The notes beneath the pieces are model-generated. The model worked only from the letters and a program-made list of their open reading frames with translations, had not been told where the DNA came from and did not search any database. From positions 310,001-374,000 of the forward strand of contig NZ_CP108143.1 of the NCBI RefSeq assembly GCF_036206005.1: 64,000 bases of DNA, given 5' to 3'. Shown here piece by piece: positions 53,073 through 60,136 of this stretch (position 1 is the stretch's first letter; each line of letters begins with the position of its first letter). This DNA comes from Streptomyces sp. NBC_00178 (GTDB lineage Bacteria; Actinomycetota; Actinomycetes; Streptomycetales; Streptomycetaceae). Both the position numbers and the translations under genes were made by a program.

Positions 53073-53136
53073 CGAGGCCCCCGAGCAACGTGATCGAGAC
53101 GTCAGACATCTCGATCAACAGCTCCGGGGCCTCGTT
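53071..53136. repeat. Large two-part hairpin next to the transposase remnant
   Basis: The outer 16-bp arms (53071-53086 with 53121-53136) have one mismatch. The inner perfect 9-bp arms (53091-53099 with 53109-53117) close a 9-base loop. It could be a leftover control or end region of the IS, or a terminator between convergent genes. Nothing else is seen in 53137-53278. Confidence 0.7.
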
Positions 53137-53278
53137 CGTTGTGCTTCACGACCATCACCCGATCGGTGGCCGACTCGAAGAAGCTCACTGATACGCCCAT
53201 GAAACAGGTCGACGCGACCTTCCCGGTTTCCCGGCGCCTGGATGCCTGGGCGGTGAGCTCCGATCGTGTCCACCCGGC

Positions 53279-53890
53279 TTACCCGAGTGGATCCGGCACA
53301 CGGCCGCAGGTGAACTCCGCTGAGGCCAAGACTTCGGGCGTCAGGCGTACGCCTGTGAGGCGTTCGGCAAGGGCGAAGGCCGCTTCGGTGTGCCGTTCGA
53401 AGTTGCACTCGTCCGTTTCGTCCATGTCGAAACCCGCCCCCTCCATCTCCGTGAGGATCCCGTCCGGGTGGCTCCCGTCGCGCTGGTGGGCGAAGAGAGG
53501 CTCGAAGTGCAGGCGGGTGGTTCCGTCCTCGAACCAGCAGAAGTGATCGACCGCGTTGACATTGCGAAAGTGGGAGACCACCTCCCGCCCCCGCGAGATG
53601 GGCAGCATGAGCGCGTCCGTGACGCCCACAAAGCCGTTGTACTCGACCATCAGCGACCAGTCACCAACGGCAGTCACTCCTACGAAGTGCCCGTCGTCCT
53701 CGAACCGTTCGTACGCCGGCACCTCCATGGCGCGAACGCCGGTCACGCGCTCCCCGGTGGCGACGCCGAGCGCCGCGAGCAGCGCGTCGGGGGTCAAGCC
53801 TCGGGCGAGGGTGACGCAGTACGCCTCCATGAGGGACGGGTACTGCTCCTCGAGCCACCCGTAGTCGGCGGCGGTGCTCCTGTCGGCCAT
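53279..53890 (-). CDS. DUF6461-like protein
   Basis: The protein is about 203 residues from ATG 53890. It reads as a soluble domain with DYGWLEEQYPSLMEAYCVTL near the start, WSLMVEYNGFVGV in the middle and a C-terminal GAGFDMDETD and LTGVRLTPEVL part. The pattern fits an actinobacterial domain I know as DUF6461. I know no function; such proteins often sit in variable regions. It converges on the IS remnant. The gap 53891-54159 holds no gene I can support. Confidence 0.65.
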   Translation of the reverse strand: MADRSTAADYGWLEEQYPSLMEAYCVTLARGLTPDALLAALGVATGERVTGVRAMEVPAYERFEDDGHFVGVTAVGDWSLMVEYNGFVGVTDALMLPISRGREVVSHFRNVNAVDHFCWFEDGTTRLHFEPLFAHQRDGSHPDGILTEMEGAGFDMDETDECNFERHTEAAFALAERLTGVRLTPEVLASAEFTCGRVPDPLG

Positions 53891-54075
53891 GCCCACAGCA
53901 TTACAGCCGCCTCTGACAGCCGGCGCCACGCTCTCTTGCCCGAGATCCTTCTCCAGGTGATGGCGGCGTCCTGCTTCTCGGAGTGCGCCGGTACCAGCAC
54001 GCGGTCCGGATCCACGATCACGTGGCCGTCCATGAAGGCTATGGTCCGGCGCTCGCTGCTTCCCGGAAGGTGACG

Positions 54076-54112
54076 ACCGCCTCGCTGTCCTCCCGCGCCA
54101 CAGCGAGGCGGT
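54076..54112 (-). terminator. Terminator of the flavin reductase/DoxX operon
   Basis: A perfect 13-bp stem (54076-54088 with 54100-54112) with an 11-base loop, 48 bases past the DoxX stop. Confidence 0.75.
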
Positions 54113-54159
54113 GGTCCACCGGACGTGGCCGCGACGACCGCGTCGCGGAACGGACCTGG

Positions 54160-54720
54160 TCAGGCGCGGAACAGCAGCACCACCGCAGCCACAAGGACAC
54201 CCAGTGCGACCGCCGCGAAGCCGTAGCGCGAACGGTGCTTCCGCAGGCCGGGCAGGTGGGCGTCAATCGCCCATTGCCCCGGGCCGCTGATCGCCAGGGC
54301 CGCCGCGCCCGCGGCAAGGGTGAGTTCGTACTCCACGCCGGTGGGGGCGAAGAAGCCGCCGCCCCACTTGACGGCCACGGCGTTCACCATGATTCCGACG
54401 ATCGCCGCTCCGGCGAGCGGCGTCAGCAGTCCCAGGGCCAGGCCTGTCCCTCCGAGCACTTCGGTCAGCCCCGCGATCACGGCCATCGCCTTGCCGGAGG
54501 GATAGCCCACAGAGGTGAAGAACTGGGCCGTACCGTCCACTCCTCCCCCCGAGAACCAGCCGAACAGCTTCTGGGTTCCGTGGCTTGCCATCGTCGCACC
54601 GAGGGCCAGGCGTATCAGCAGCAGCCCCGCGTCGTGGGCGTGCAGCGGGACACCCCGCTCATGGGTAGCGGAAGCGCCGGGTGCGGAGCGATCGAGGGCG
54701 TCGAGGTCTGACACGGACAT
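54160..54720 (-). CDS. DoxX-family membrane protein
   Basis: The protein is 186 residues from ATG 54720, with AAAGGACTCC upstream. Four or five membrane helices carry the DoxX pattern: LLLIRLALGATMASHGTQKLFGWFSGGG, GLTEVLGGTGLALGLLTPLAG and MVNAVAVKWGGGFFAPTGVEYEL. DoxX proteins occur with quinone or thiol oxidoreductases and help in redox stress resistance. It lies 216 bases after the FMN reductase gene on the same strand, and a MarR regulator diverges upstream of them, which fits a redox or electrophile response unit. Confidence 0.85.
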   Translation of the reverse strand: MSVSDLDALDRSAPGASATHERGVPLHAHDAGLLLIRLALGATMASHGTQKLFGWFSGGGVDGTAQFFTSVGYPSGKAMAVIAGLTEVLGGTGLALGLLTPLAGAAIVGIMVNAVAVKWGGGFFAPTGVEYELTLAAGAAALAISGPGQWAIDAHLPGLRKHRSRYGFAAVALGVLVAAVVLLFRA

Positions 54721-54936
54721 TTTGGAGTCCTTTCTGATGATGCTGGGCGCAGCCTGCGGACCCGACGCCGCTGAGCACGGGTCGCGTGTGAGGGCACAGG
54801 AATGAGGCCTGGTCGCATGGCCGTAGTGGTCAAGGCCGCCCGGGCGCGGCCCCGGAACCTGGGTGCAGTCGGCTCCGGGGCGCCCCTGGGGTGGTGGAAC
54901 GGTCTCGCGATGCCCGCCCTTCGGCGGGCGGGGATG

Positions 54937-55500
54937 TCAGACCCGGACTGTCTTGAGGGCGCGGGCCCACGACTCCAACTGGTCGAACAGCGTGGTCGCG
55001 GCAGCGTCGTGCTGCTCGGCCGGCTTGAAGACGGAAAAGTTCTCGAAGTCGGTGAACAGGGAGAAGGACAACTGCTGTCGCACATGGGCGAGTTGCAGTT
55101 CGCTGGCCACGGTCCGCAGGTGCTCGACGGCTCGAGCGCCACCGAGGGAGCCGTAGGAGACGAAGGCGGCGGACTTGTTGTTCCACTCGCCGTACAGGTA
55201 GTCGATCGCGTTCTTGAGGACGCCGGAGGTCGAGTGGTTGTACTCGGGGGTCACGAAGATGTACCCGTCGAACTCCGCGATCTTGGCCGCCCATGTCTTG
55301 GTGTGCTCACCCTGGTACTGACCCATGGCCGGCGGGATGGCCTCGTCCAGGTGAGGCAGCGGGTAGTCGACGAGGTCGACCAACTCGTACTCGACGCCGG
55401 CGCGGGCGCCGGACCGGTCCACCACCCAGTCGGCGACGGCCTTGCCGTTGCGGCCGGGGCGGGTGCTGCCGAGGATGACAGCGATCTTGAGGTCGTTCAT
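54937..55500 (-). CDS. NADPH-dependent FMN reductase (azoreductase-like)
   Basis: The protein is 187 residues from ATG 55500 (GGGAGAG upstream). The flavodoxin-like fold has LKIAVILGSTRPGRNGKAVADWV for FMN phosphate, FVTPEYNHSTSGVLKNAIDYL for the isoalloxazine and SYGSLGGARAVEHLRTV. Such enzymes reduce flavins, quinones or azo compounds with NAD(P)H. It is divergent from a MarR gene and followed by DoxX. The 310 bases before 55810 hold no gene. Confidence 0.87.
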   Translation of the reverse strand: MNDLKIAVILGSTRPGRNGKAVADWVVDRSGARAGVEYELVDLVDYPLPHLDEAIPPAMGQYQGEHTKTWAAKIAEFDGYIFVTPEYNHSTSGVLKNAIDYLYGEWNNKSAAFVSYGSLGGARAVEHLRTVASELQLAHVRQQLSFSLFTDFENFSVFKPAEQHDAAATTLFDQLESWARALKTVRV

Positions 55501-55809
55501 GGGTCTCTCCCTTGGTGGGCCGGCCGCGTGACGCCGGGCCGGCGGGTGTGCGGCGGGCCGGAACGCGGCACTGAGCCACATGTACCGACCCGCCGTTCGT
55601 CAAGGCGGTGATGTCGTGCGCCCGACAGCCCCTGCGTCGGACACCTCCGGTCGAAGTCGAGACCGAGCATCCGGGCAGGGCCGGAACCATGCGAACGCGG
55701 GAGCGCCCGCATTCCACCGGTCGCGGAGGGCAGTTCGGCTGGTTCGTGCCACGCGGGAGCCAGCCACGCGCAATGGACGCAACGGTGACCTTCAGCGCCG
55801 GAACCCCTC

Positions 55810-55886
55810 TCACTTGAACCGTCAAGTGAGACCTTAGACCGTGTCACATGAACGTTCAAGTGAGTGGCGCTTGAACGTTCACGCCC
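55810..55886. promoter_or_regulatory. Three palindromic operators before the redox marR gene
   Basis: Site 1 is TCACTTGAACCGTCAAGTGA (55810-55829, perfect 8-bp arms). Site 2 is TCACATGAACGTTCAAGTGA (55844-55863, one mismatch). Site 3 keeps only the core TTGAACGTTCA (55871-55881) of 55867-55886. Centres are 34 and 23 bases apart. They lie directly before marR and probably bind it. Confidence 0.8.
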
Positions 55887-55888
55887 AG

Positions 55889-55903
55889 TAGACTCGGCGC
55901 ATG
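55889..55903 (+). promoter_or_regulatory. Probable leaderless start of marR
   Basis: TAGACT (55889-55894) is a good actinobacterial -10 and ends 6 bases before the ATG at 55901. There is no Shine-Dalgarno sequence. That spacing fits a transcript starting at or next to the ATG. Confidence 0.5.
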
Positions 55904-56458
55904 CCCGAAGATCATCCACATCCGAACGATCAGCCGCGCTGGCTGACGCCCGCGGAGCGGGCCACGTGGCTGCAATTCGGCCTGATGCTGCACAAGCTGC
56001 CGGCGGCTCTGGAAGCGCAGCTGCAACAGGACGCGGAGCTGCGTTACGTGGAGTACTACGTCCTCGCCGGCCTGTCCGACCAGCCGGACCAACGCATGCG
56101 CATGAGCGACCTGGCCATCCTCGTCAACTCCGAGCTGTCCCGCCTTTCCCACATGGCCGGCAGGCTGGAACGACGGGGACTCATTCGCCGTGAACCCGAT
56201 CCCGCCAACGGCCGTTACACCCAGGCGATCCTGACCGAAGCAGGTCATGCCCACCTCATCGAGGCCGCACCCGGTCACGTCGCCCGGGTTCGCGACCTCG
56301 TCTACGACGTTCTCGACCCCGCCGAACTGGACGCCTTGGGCGTCATCGCCGAGAAGATCAGCAAGAGGATCGACGAGAGAATCGACGGGCAGGAGCAGGA
56401 GGCGTGCTCAGGCCGGGAAGCGGCCCCGCAGCACCCTCATGGAGACGCCACGCGATGA
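55901..56458 (+). CDS. MarR-family regulator of the redox locus
   Basis: The protein is 185 residues. The winged helix is clear: MRMSDLAILVNSELSRLSHMAGRLERRGLIRREPDPANGRYTQAILTEAGHAHL, with dimer helices at both ends. It has no Cys in the N-terminal half, so direct thiol sensing of the OhrR type is unlikely; a ligand-binding MarR is more likely. Three palindromic sites stand directly upstream, so it probably represses itself and the divergent FMN reductase/DoxX genes. The region 56459-56674 shows nothing. Confidence 0.88.
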   Translation: MPEDHPHPNDQPRWLTPAERATWLQFGLMLHKLPAALEAQLQQDAELRYVEYYVLAGLSDQPDQRMRMSDLAILVNSELSRLSHMAGRLERRGLIRREPDPANGRYTQAILTEAGHAHLIEAAPGHVARVRDLVYDVLDPAELDALGVIAEKISKRIDERIDGQEQEACSGREAAPQHPHGDATR

Positions 56459-56674
56459 CGGGCCTCACGGTGGACCGGGCCCAGCGTCCGGTATCCCCCG
56501 CGAGCCCTCAAGAGGGACACCGAGCCCCTCCATGGCAGTCCGAACAGGAGAGCGACTGAGGCGGCCTGCGGACTCAGGCCGACGAGCGATGCGCTTTCCG
56601 ACCGGACACGCACGGCCCCGGCGCGGGAGAGAGCGGCCGGTGAAACCACCCACCCCCCAGCGAGATCGCCAGGG

Positions 56675-57046
56675 GTGAGGAGCGCGCCGCGGGCCGGACT
56701 GCAGGACGGACTGGCGGACCTCGCGCTCCGGGCGAGCTTCGGCGAGGAGCGCTCCGTCCACGACCGACAGACCCAGTTCGGCGTGGCCGTCGCAGCGGGA
56801 CTGGGCGAGGCCGAGGTCGCGGCGGTCCTCGACGACCCGAAGGCGTATACCGACGAGGTCCGGAGCGACGAGCGGGAGGCCGTGGAACTCGGCGCCCGGG
56901 GCGGACCGTTCGTCGCACCCGACCGGCACCACGGTGTCGGCGGCGTTCAGTCGGCCGACGCCTGCACGAAGGCGCTGGAGCAGGCCCGGGCCAACCGGTC
57001 CGCCGCGGAGCGACGTCACCGAGCACGCCGTCGTCGACGAGGCGCG
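56675..57046 (+). pseudogene. Truncated FrnE/DsbA-like thioredoxin-fold remnant
   Basis: About 100 residues resemble the C-terminal half of a FrnE-type DsbA protein: GLADLALRASFGEERSVHDRQ, GLGEAEVAAVLDDPKAYTDEVRSDEREAVELGARGGPFV and HHGVGGVQSADACTKALEQA. The N-terminal half with the CxxC redox site (about 110 residues) is absent. The expected GVPF loop reads GGPF. After about 57000 the frame becomes Arg-rich and meaningless. It is most likely a decayed fragment. Confidence 0.7.
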
Positions 57047-57063
57047 GGAACCGGCAATGAAGT

Positions 57064-57132
57064 GGAGCAACGCTCCGTTGACTGACGGAGCACCGCTCCG
57101 TTATGGTTTTCGTCCGGAGCGCCGCTCCGGAC
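57064..57132 (+). promoter_or_regulatory. Orphan promoter with three GGAGC-N3-GCTCC operators
   Basis: Three inverted repeats share the core GGAGC-N3-GCTCC: 57064-57076, 57087-57099 (7-bp arms, 57085-57101) and 57116-57128 (9-bp arms, 57112-57132). TTGACT (57078-57083) and TATGGT (57102-57107) form a promoter with an 18-base spacer that contains the second site. This is typical of TetR-type repression. No TetR gene is seen near it. The region 57133-57389, before the amidohydrolase, has no gene. Confidence 0.7.
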
Positions 57133-57389
57133 ACTGGCATCTCACGGATCGGCGCCCCGCTGTGCGACCCGTCCGAAGAGTGAACCCGATGCCGCGGAAG
57201 CGAGGGTGCCGGTCACGAGGCCCGAAAACCACGTGCGAGGCAGCGCTGAAGCGGCACCGGCGGCCACCTCGGAGAAGGCGTTCGCATGACGCGCCGGACG
57301 CTGCCGCACCGGCTGGGGTGCGCCGTTCGTCCCCTGGACGGCACACGGCGTACGCCGACCCCCCACAGCACCGAGACACATAGCGAACA

Positions 57390-58604
57390 GTGAGAACTAC
57401 CTTGCATTCCTTTGCTCTGCACGCGGGCATGATGTTCGACGGATTCACGATGTCGGGACCCACGACCGTGCATGTCCGAGGTGACCGCATCGTGCGGGTC
57501 GACCGTTCCGGAGAGGTGCCGGCCGACGGCAGTGAGGTCATCGACCTCGGTCCGGACGCATGTCTGCTGCCTGGTCTGATCGACAGCCACATCCACTTGG
57601 CGTTCGACGCCGGCGCAGACCCCGTGGCCTCGGTGACCGAGATCAGCGACGAAGACCTGCTGAAGCAGATGCGGACGATGGCGTGGACCGCGCTGCAAGC
57701 CGGGGTGACCACCGTCCGCGACCTCGGTGACCGGAACTACCTCTCCCTGGATCTGGTCCAGGAGTACGCCGTGCACCCGGAGTCGGGCCCGGAGATCCTT
57801 GCCGCGGGCCCGCCGCTGACCACACACGGCGGACACTGCCACTTCTTCGGCGGCGAGACCGAGGGCGCCGACGCACTCCGGGCAGCCGTACGCGAACGGC
57901 ACGCCCGCGGCTGCGCCGTCATCAAGATCATGGCCAGCGGCGGCACGATGACCCCTGACTCCGTACCCCCGCACGCTTCGCAGTACAGCCTGGAGGATCT
58001 GCGGGCGGTGGTCGAGGAGGCACACGGCCTCGGGCTGCCGGTGGCTGCCCACGCCCATGGTGCACAGGCCATCAAGGACGCCCTCGAAGCCGGCGTCGAC
58101 AGCCTGGAGCACGTCACCTTCCTGAGCGCGGACGGTGTGGACCCGGTCGAAGAGATCGTCGACGCCGTGGCGGCGAGCGACGCCTTCGTCAGTCTGTCGC
58201 TCGGCGTGGACCCCGGCGTCGCCGTCACTCCGCCCAAGGCCATGGCCGCGGTGGTGGGCAAGATGAGTGTCACGAACCGCGAGCTCTACCGTCGTGGGGC
58301 CAGGGTCGTCATCGGTTCGGATGCGGGCATCGCGCCTTTCAAGCCGCACGACGTCCTCCCGCACGGCGTCGCCGCTCTGACCCACTTGGGCGTCACGCCC
58401 CTCGAAGCACTGAAGTCCGTGACGAGTCTGGCCGCCCGGCTGTGCCGCGTGGAGGGCCGAAAGGGCCGCCTCGCGGCCGGGGCCGATGCGGACCTGCTCG
58501 TGGTGCGCGGAAATCCGGCCGCGGACACCGCTGCTCTGCTCGACGTCGAGGCGGTCTTCAGGGCGGGTGTGCAGGTGCGCGGCACCCGGGGAGACGCCCG
58601 CTGA
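57390..58604 (+). CDS. Amidohydrolase-family metal-dependent hydrolase
   Basis: The protein is 404 residues from GTG 57390. It has a composite beta-sandwich plus TIM barrel. Metal motifs are complete: LLPGLIDSHIHL (HxH), VIKIMASGG (the bridging Lys), AAHAHGAQAI, SLEHVTFL, and VIGSDAGIAPF with the catalytic Asp. The last strand reads GRLAAGADADLLVVRGNP. Imidazolonepropionase/prolidase-like members cleave cyclic amides or Xaa-Pro-type bonds; the substrate here is unknown. The orphan promoter at 57078-57107 is about 280 bases upstream and could drive it. Confidence 0.88.
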   Translation: MRTTLHSFALHAGMMFDGFTMSGPTTVHVRGDRIVRVDRSGEVPADGSEVIDLGPDACLLPGLIDSHIHLAFDAGADPVASVTEISDEDLLKQMRTMAWTALQAGVTTVRDLGDRNYLSLDLVQEYAVHPESGPEILAAGPPLTTHGGHCHFFGGETEGADALRAAVRERHARGCAVIKIMASGGTMTPDSVPPHASQYSLEDLRAVVEEAHGLGLPVAAHAHGAQAIKDALEAGVDSLEHVTFLSADGVDPVEEIVDAVAASDAFVSLSLGVDPGVAVTPPKAMAAVVGKMSVTNRELYRRGARVVIGSDAGIAPFKPHDVLPHGVAALTHLGVTPLEALKSVTSLAARLCRVEGRKGRLAAGADADLLVVRGNPAADTAALLDVEAVFRAGVQVRGTRGDAR

Positions 58605-58611
58605 CTCCGGG

Positions 58612-58649
58612 GGTGGGGCGCCCGCCCTGCGGGGGCGTGGCGCCCCACC
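58612..58649 (+). terminator. Terminator after the amidohydrolase
   Basis: An 11-bp perfect stem (58612-58622 with 58639-58649) with a 16-base loop starts 8 bases after the stop. Confidence 0.75.
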
Positions 58650-59037
58650 GCCCTTAGCCGGGGTGGCGAGAGCGCGAAGGAATCAGCGGGTGCGCTCCTG
58701 ACCCGGCTCATCGGAAACCTCGAGGTGTCAGTCCCACGACCGGCACCGTCCGGCGACGTCCGGCGACGCCCCAGGCTCCGACGACGCGCCCGGCTCAGGC
58801 TCCGGCGGCAAGCAGGACGACTGAGTCGGCTCGGCGACGTACCGCGTGACGGGCCGTGTACACCCGGCGGTTCCGGCCGCCCCCGGAACCCACGACGGCC
58901 GGGACCCGCGACGACCGGATTCCCGCCCTCTTCGCGCACGCGCCGTGCGGCGCCGGTGTCACGGGCGCGAAGAGGCAGGACGTCGGCTCATGTCACACGA
59001 CGCGCCGTCCCGGGGGGACAGCGCGTCGGTGTGGTGA
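58650..59037. other. Gene-free stretch with a possible 3' gene scrap
   Basis: A short plus-strand frame ending at 58824 reads SGDAPGSDDAPGSGSGGKQDD before its stop. It looks like the hydrophilic tail of a lost gene. No start or ribosome site accompanies it. Nothing else is seen up to the SapA-like gene. Confidence 0.35.
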
Positions 59038-59583
59038 TCAGGCGCAGGGGGAGGACGGCGTGTCCACCGCGAAGACGTAGCCGCCCTTCCAGTTGATCAG
59101 ATTCGAGGTACCGGCCTCGTTCTTCATGAGTGCCGTGATGGTGACGCAACGGCCGCCCGCGGCCTGTGTGCTGCTGCGCACAGGGCCCGCGTACTCGGAG
59201 AAGTTCCCGTAGTCGCGCTCGCCCGCACTCGGGGTGTCGCCGGGGTACATCCGCAGGTCCATGTAGTTGGCGCCGCCGGGCGTGTTGTTGTCCAGGATCG
59301 CGCAGGCGCTGTTGCCCTTCATGTAGAAGAAGAGCGTCCCATAGCGCTTGTCGGCGTTCGGGAGCGCCTTGGCGTCCACGAACTCGTAGCCGTCGCCGCA
59401 CACGGTGGCCGACGCGAGGACGGACGCCTCGTTCTCGGCGGCGAAAGCACGGGCGGGCGCACCCGCTTCGGCGGAGATCGCCGGGGCCTCGACGGCGGTG
59501 GCCGCGGGCGCTGAGACACCGACGGCGGCCAGCGCCGTGACAGCCACACACGCACGCATGAGCTGGAATCGAACAGAAGACAT
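59038..59583 (-). CDS. Secreted protein resembling spore-associated protein A
   Basis: The protein is 181 residues from ATG 59583, with GGGGGAG upstream. It has a signal peptide (about 1-30) and a domain with CGDGYEFVDAKALPN, FYMKGNSACAILDNN, DYGNFSEYAGPVRSS, GGRCVTITALM and a terminal Cys. The C/YAGPV/GxCV pattern is that of Streptomyces SapA-like exported proteins. Four Cys in the mature part suggest two disulphides. SapA is found on spores; its role is unknown. It is monocistronic. Confidence 0.75.
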   Translation of the reverse strand: MSSVRFQLMRACVAVTALAAVGVSAPAATAVEAPAISAEAGAPARAFAAENEASVLASATVCGDGYEFVDAKALPNADKRYGTLFFYMKGNSACAILDNNTPGGANYMDLRMYPGDTPSAGERDYGNFSEYAGPVRSSTQAAGGRCVTITALMKNEAGTSNLINWKGGYVFAVDTPSSPCA

Positions 59584-60136
59584 TTTTTCTCCCCCGTGAA
59601 AGAAAGCCGACCCTCTCCCCAGGTGTGGAGTGAAGGCGGGGTGACGTTAGCCACTCGGGTTCTTCACGGGCAAGTGGTCTATACCTAGCGTCTTCTAACC
59701 GTGCGTCACATAGGGAGGCAACCGCTTTCACCGTCAACCACCTGCAAAGAGTTTGCCCGATATGCCTTCCGTCCGGTACTGCCGGACCGTGACCCTCTGT
59801 GCAACCGTGAGTCACGTCACAGCGCGACGCGGATGCCCTGAAGTGCGCCCGCGATCAAGGGCCTTCACCGCCACACCGCCCGAACCCGCGACAACACCGG
59901 ACGACTCCAGGCAATTCGCGGGCTCGTGGCTGCCGTCGAGGCCCTCAGGGACCGGACGAAGAACTCCCCTGGTGCCGGACGCGCGGACGAAACCGGGCTC
60001 CCTCCGGACACCGGAGAGGGGCACCCGACAGGGTGTTCACCTGTCGGGCGCCCGTCTCGGGGAGCGTGGTGGGACGGACCGGTCGGCGACGGTCGGGCCG
60101 CTCCACCCGCCCGTCAGGCGTTCGGGTGCCCCTCCG
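59584..60136. other. Gene-free region with a hairpin and a dispersed element
   Basis: It holds a 14-bp stem with one mismatch (left arm 60018-60031, right arm 60039-60052) that may end the leftward GH38 gene. A 26-base element (60034-60059) matches 51419-51444 at 24 positions. No gene is supported. Confidence 0.6.

Noticed and set aside
53794..54033. Leftward 79-residue frame between DUF6461 and DoxX genes
   Set aside because: It overlaps the DUF6461 gene in another frame and shows no family pattern.
58741..58824. Short gene ending in a Gly/Asp/Ser-rich tail
   Set aside because: No start codon or ribosome site; kept only as a possible scrap in the gap note.
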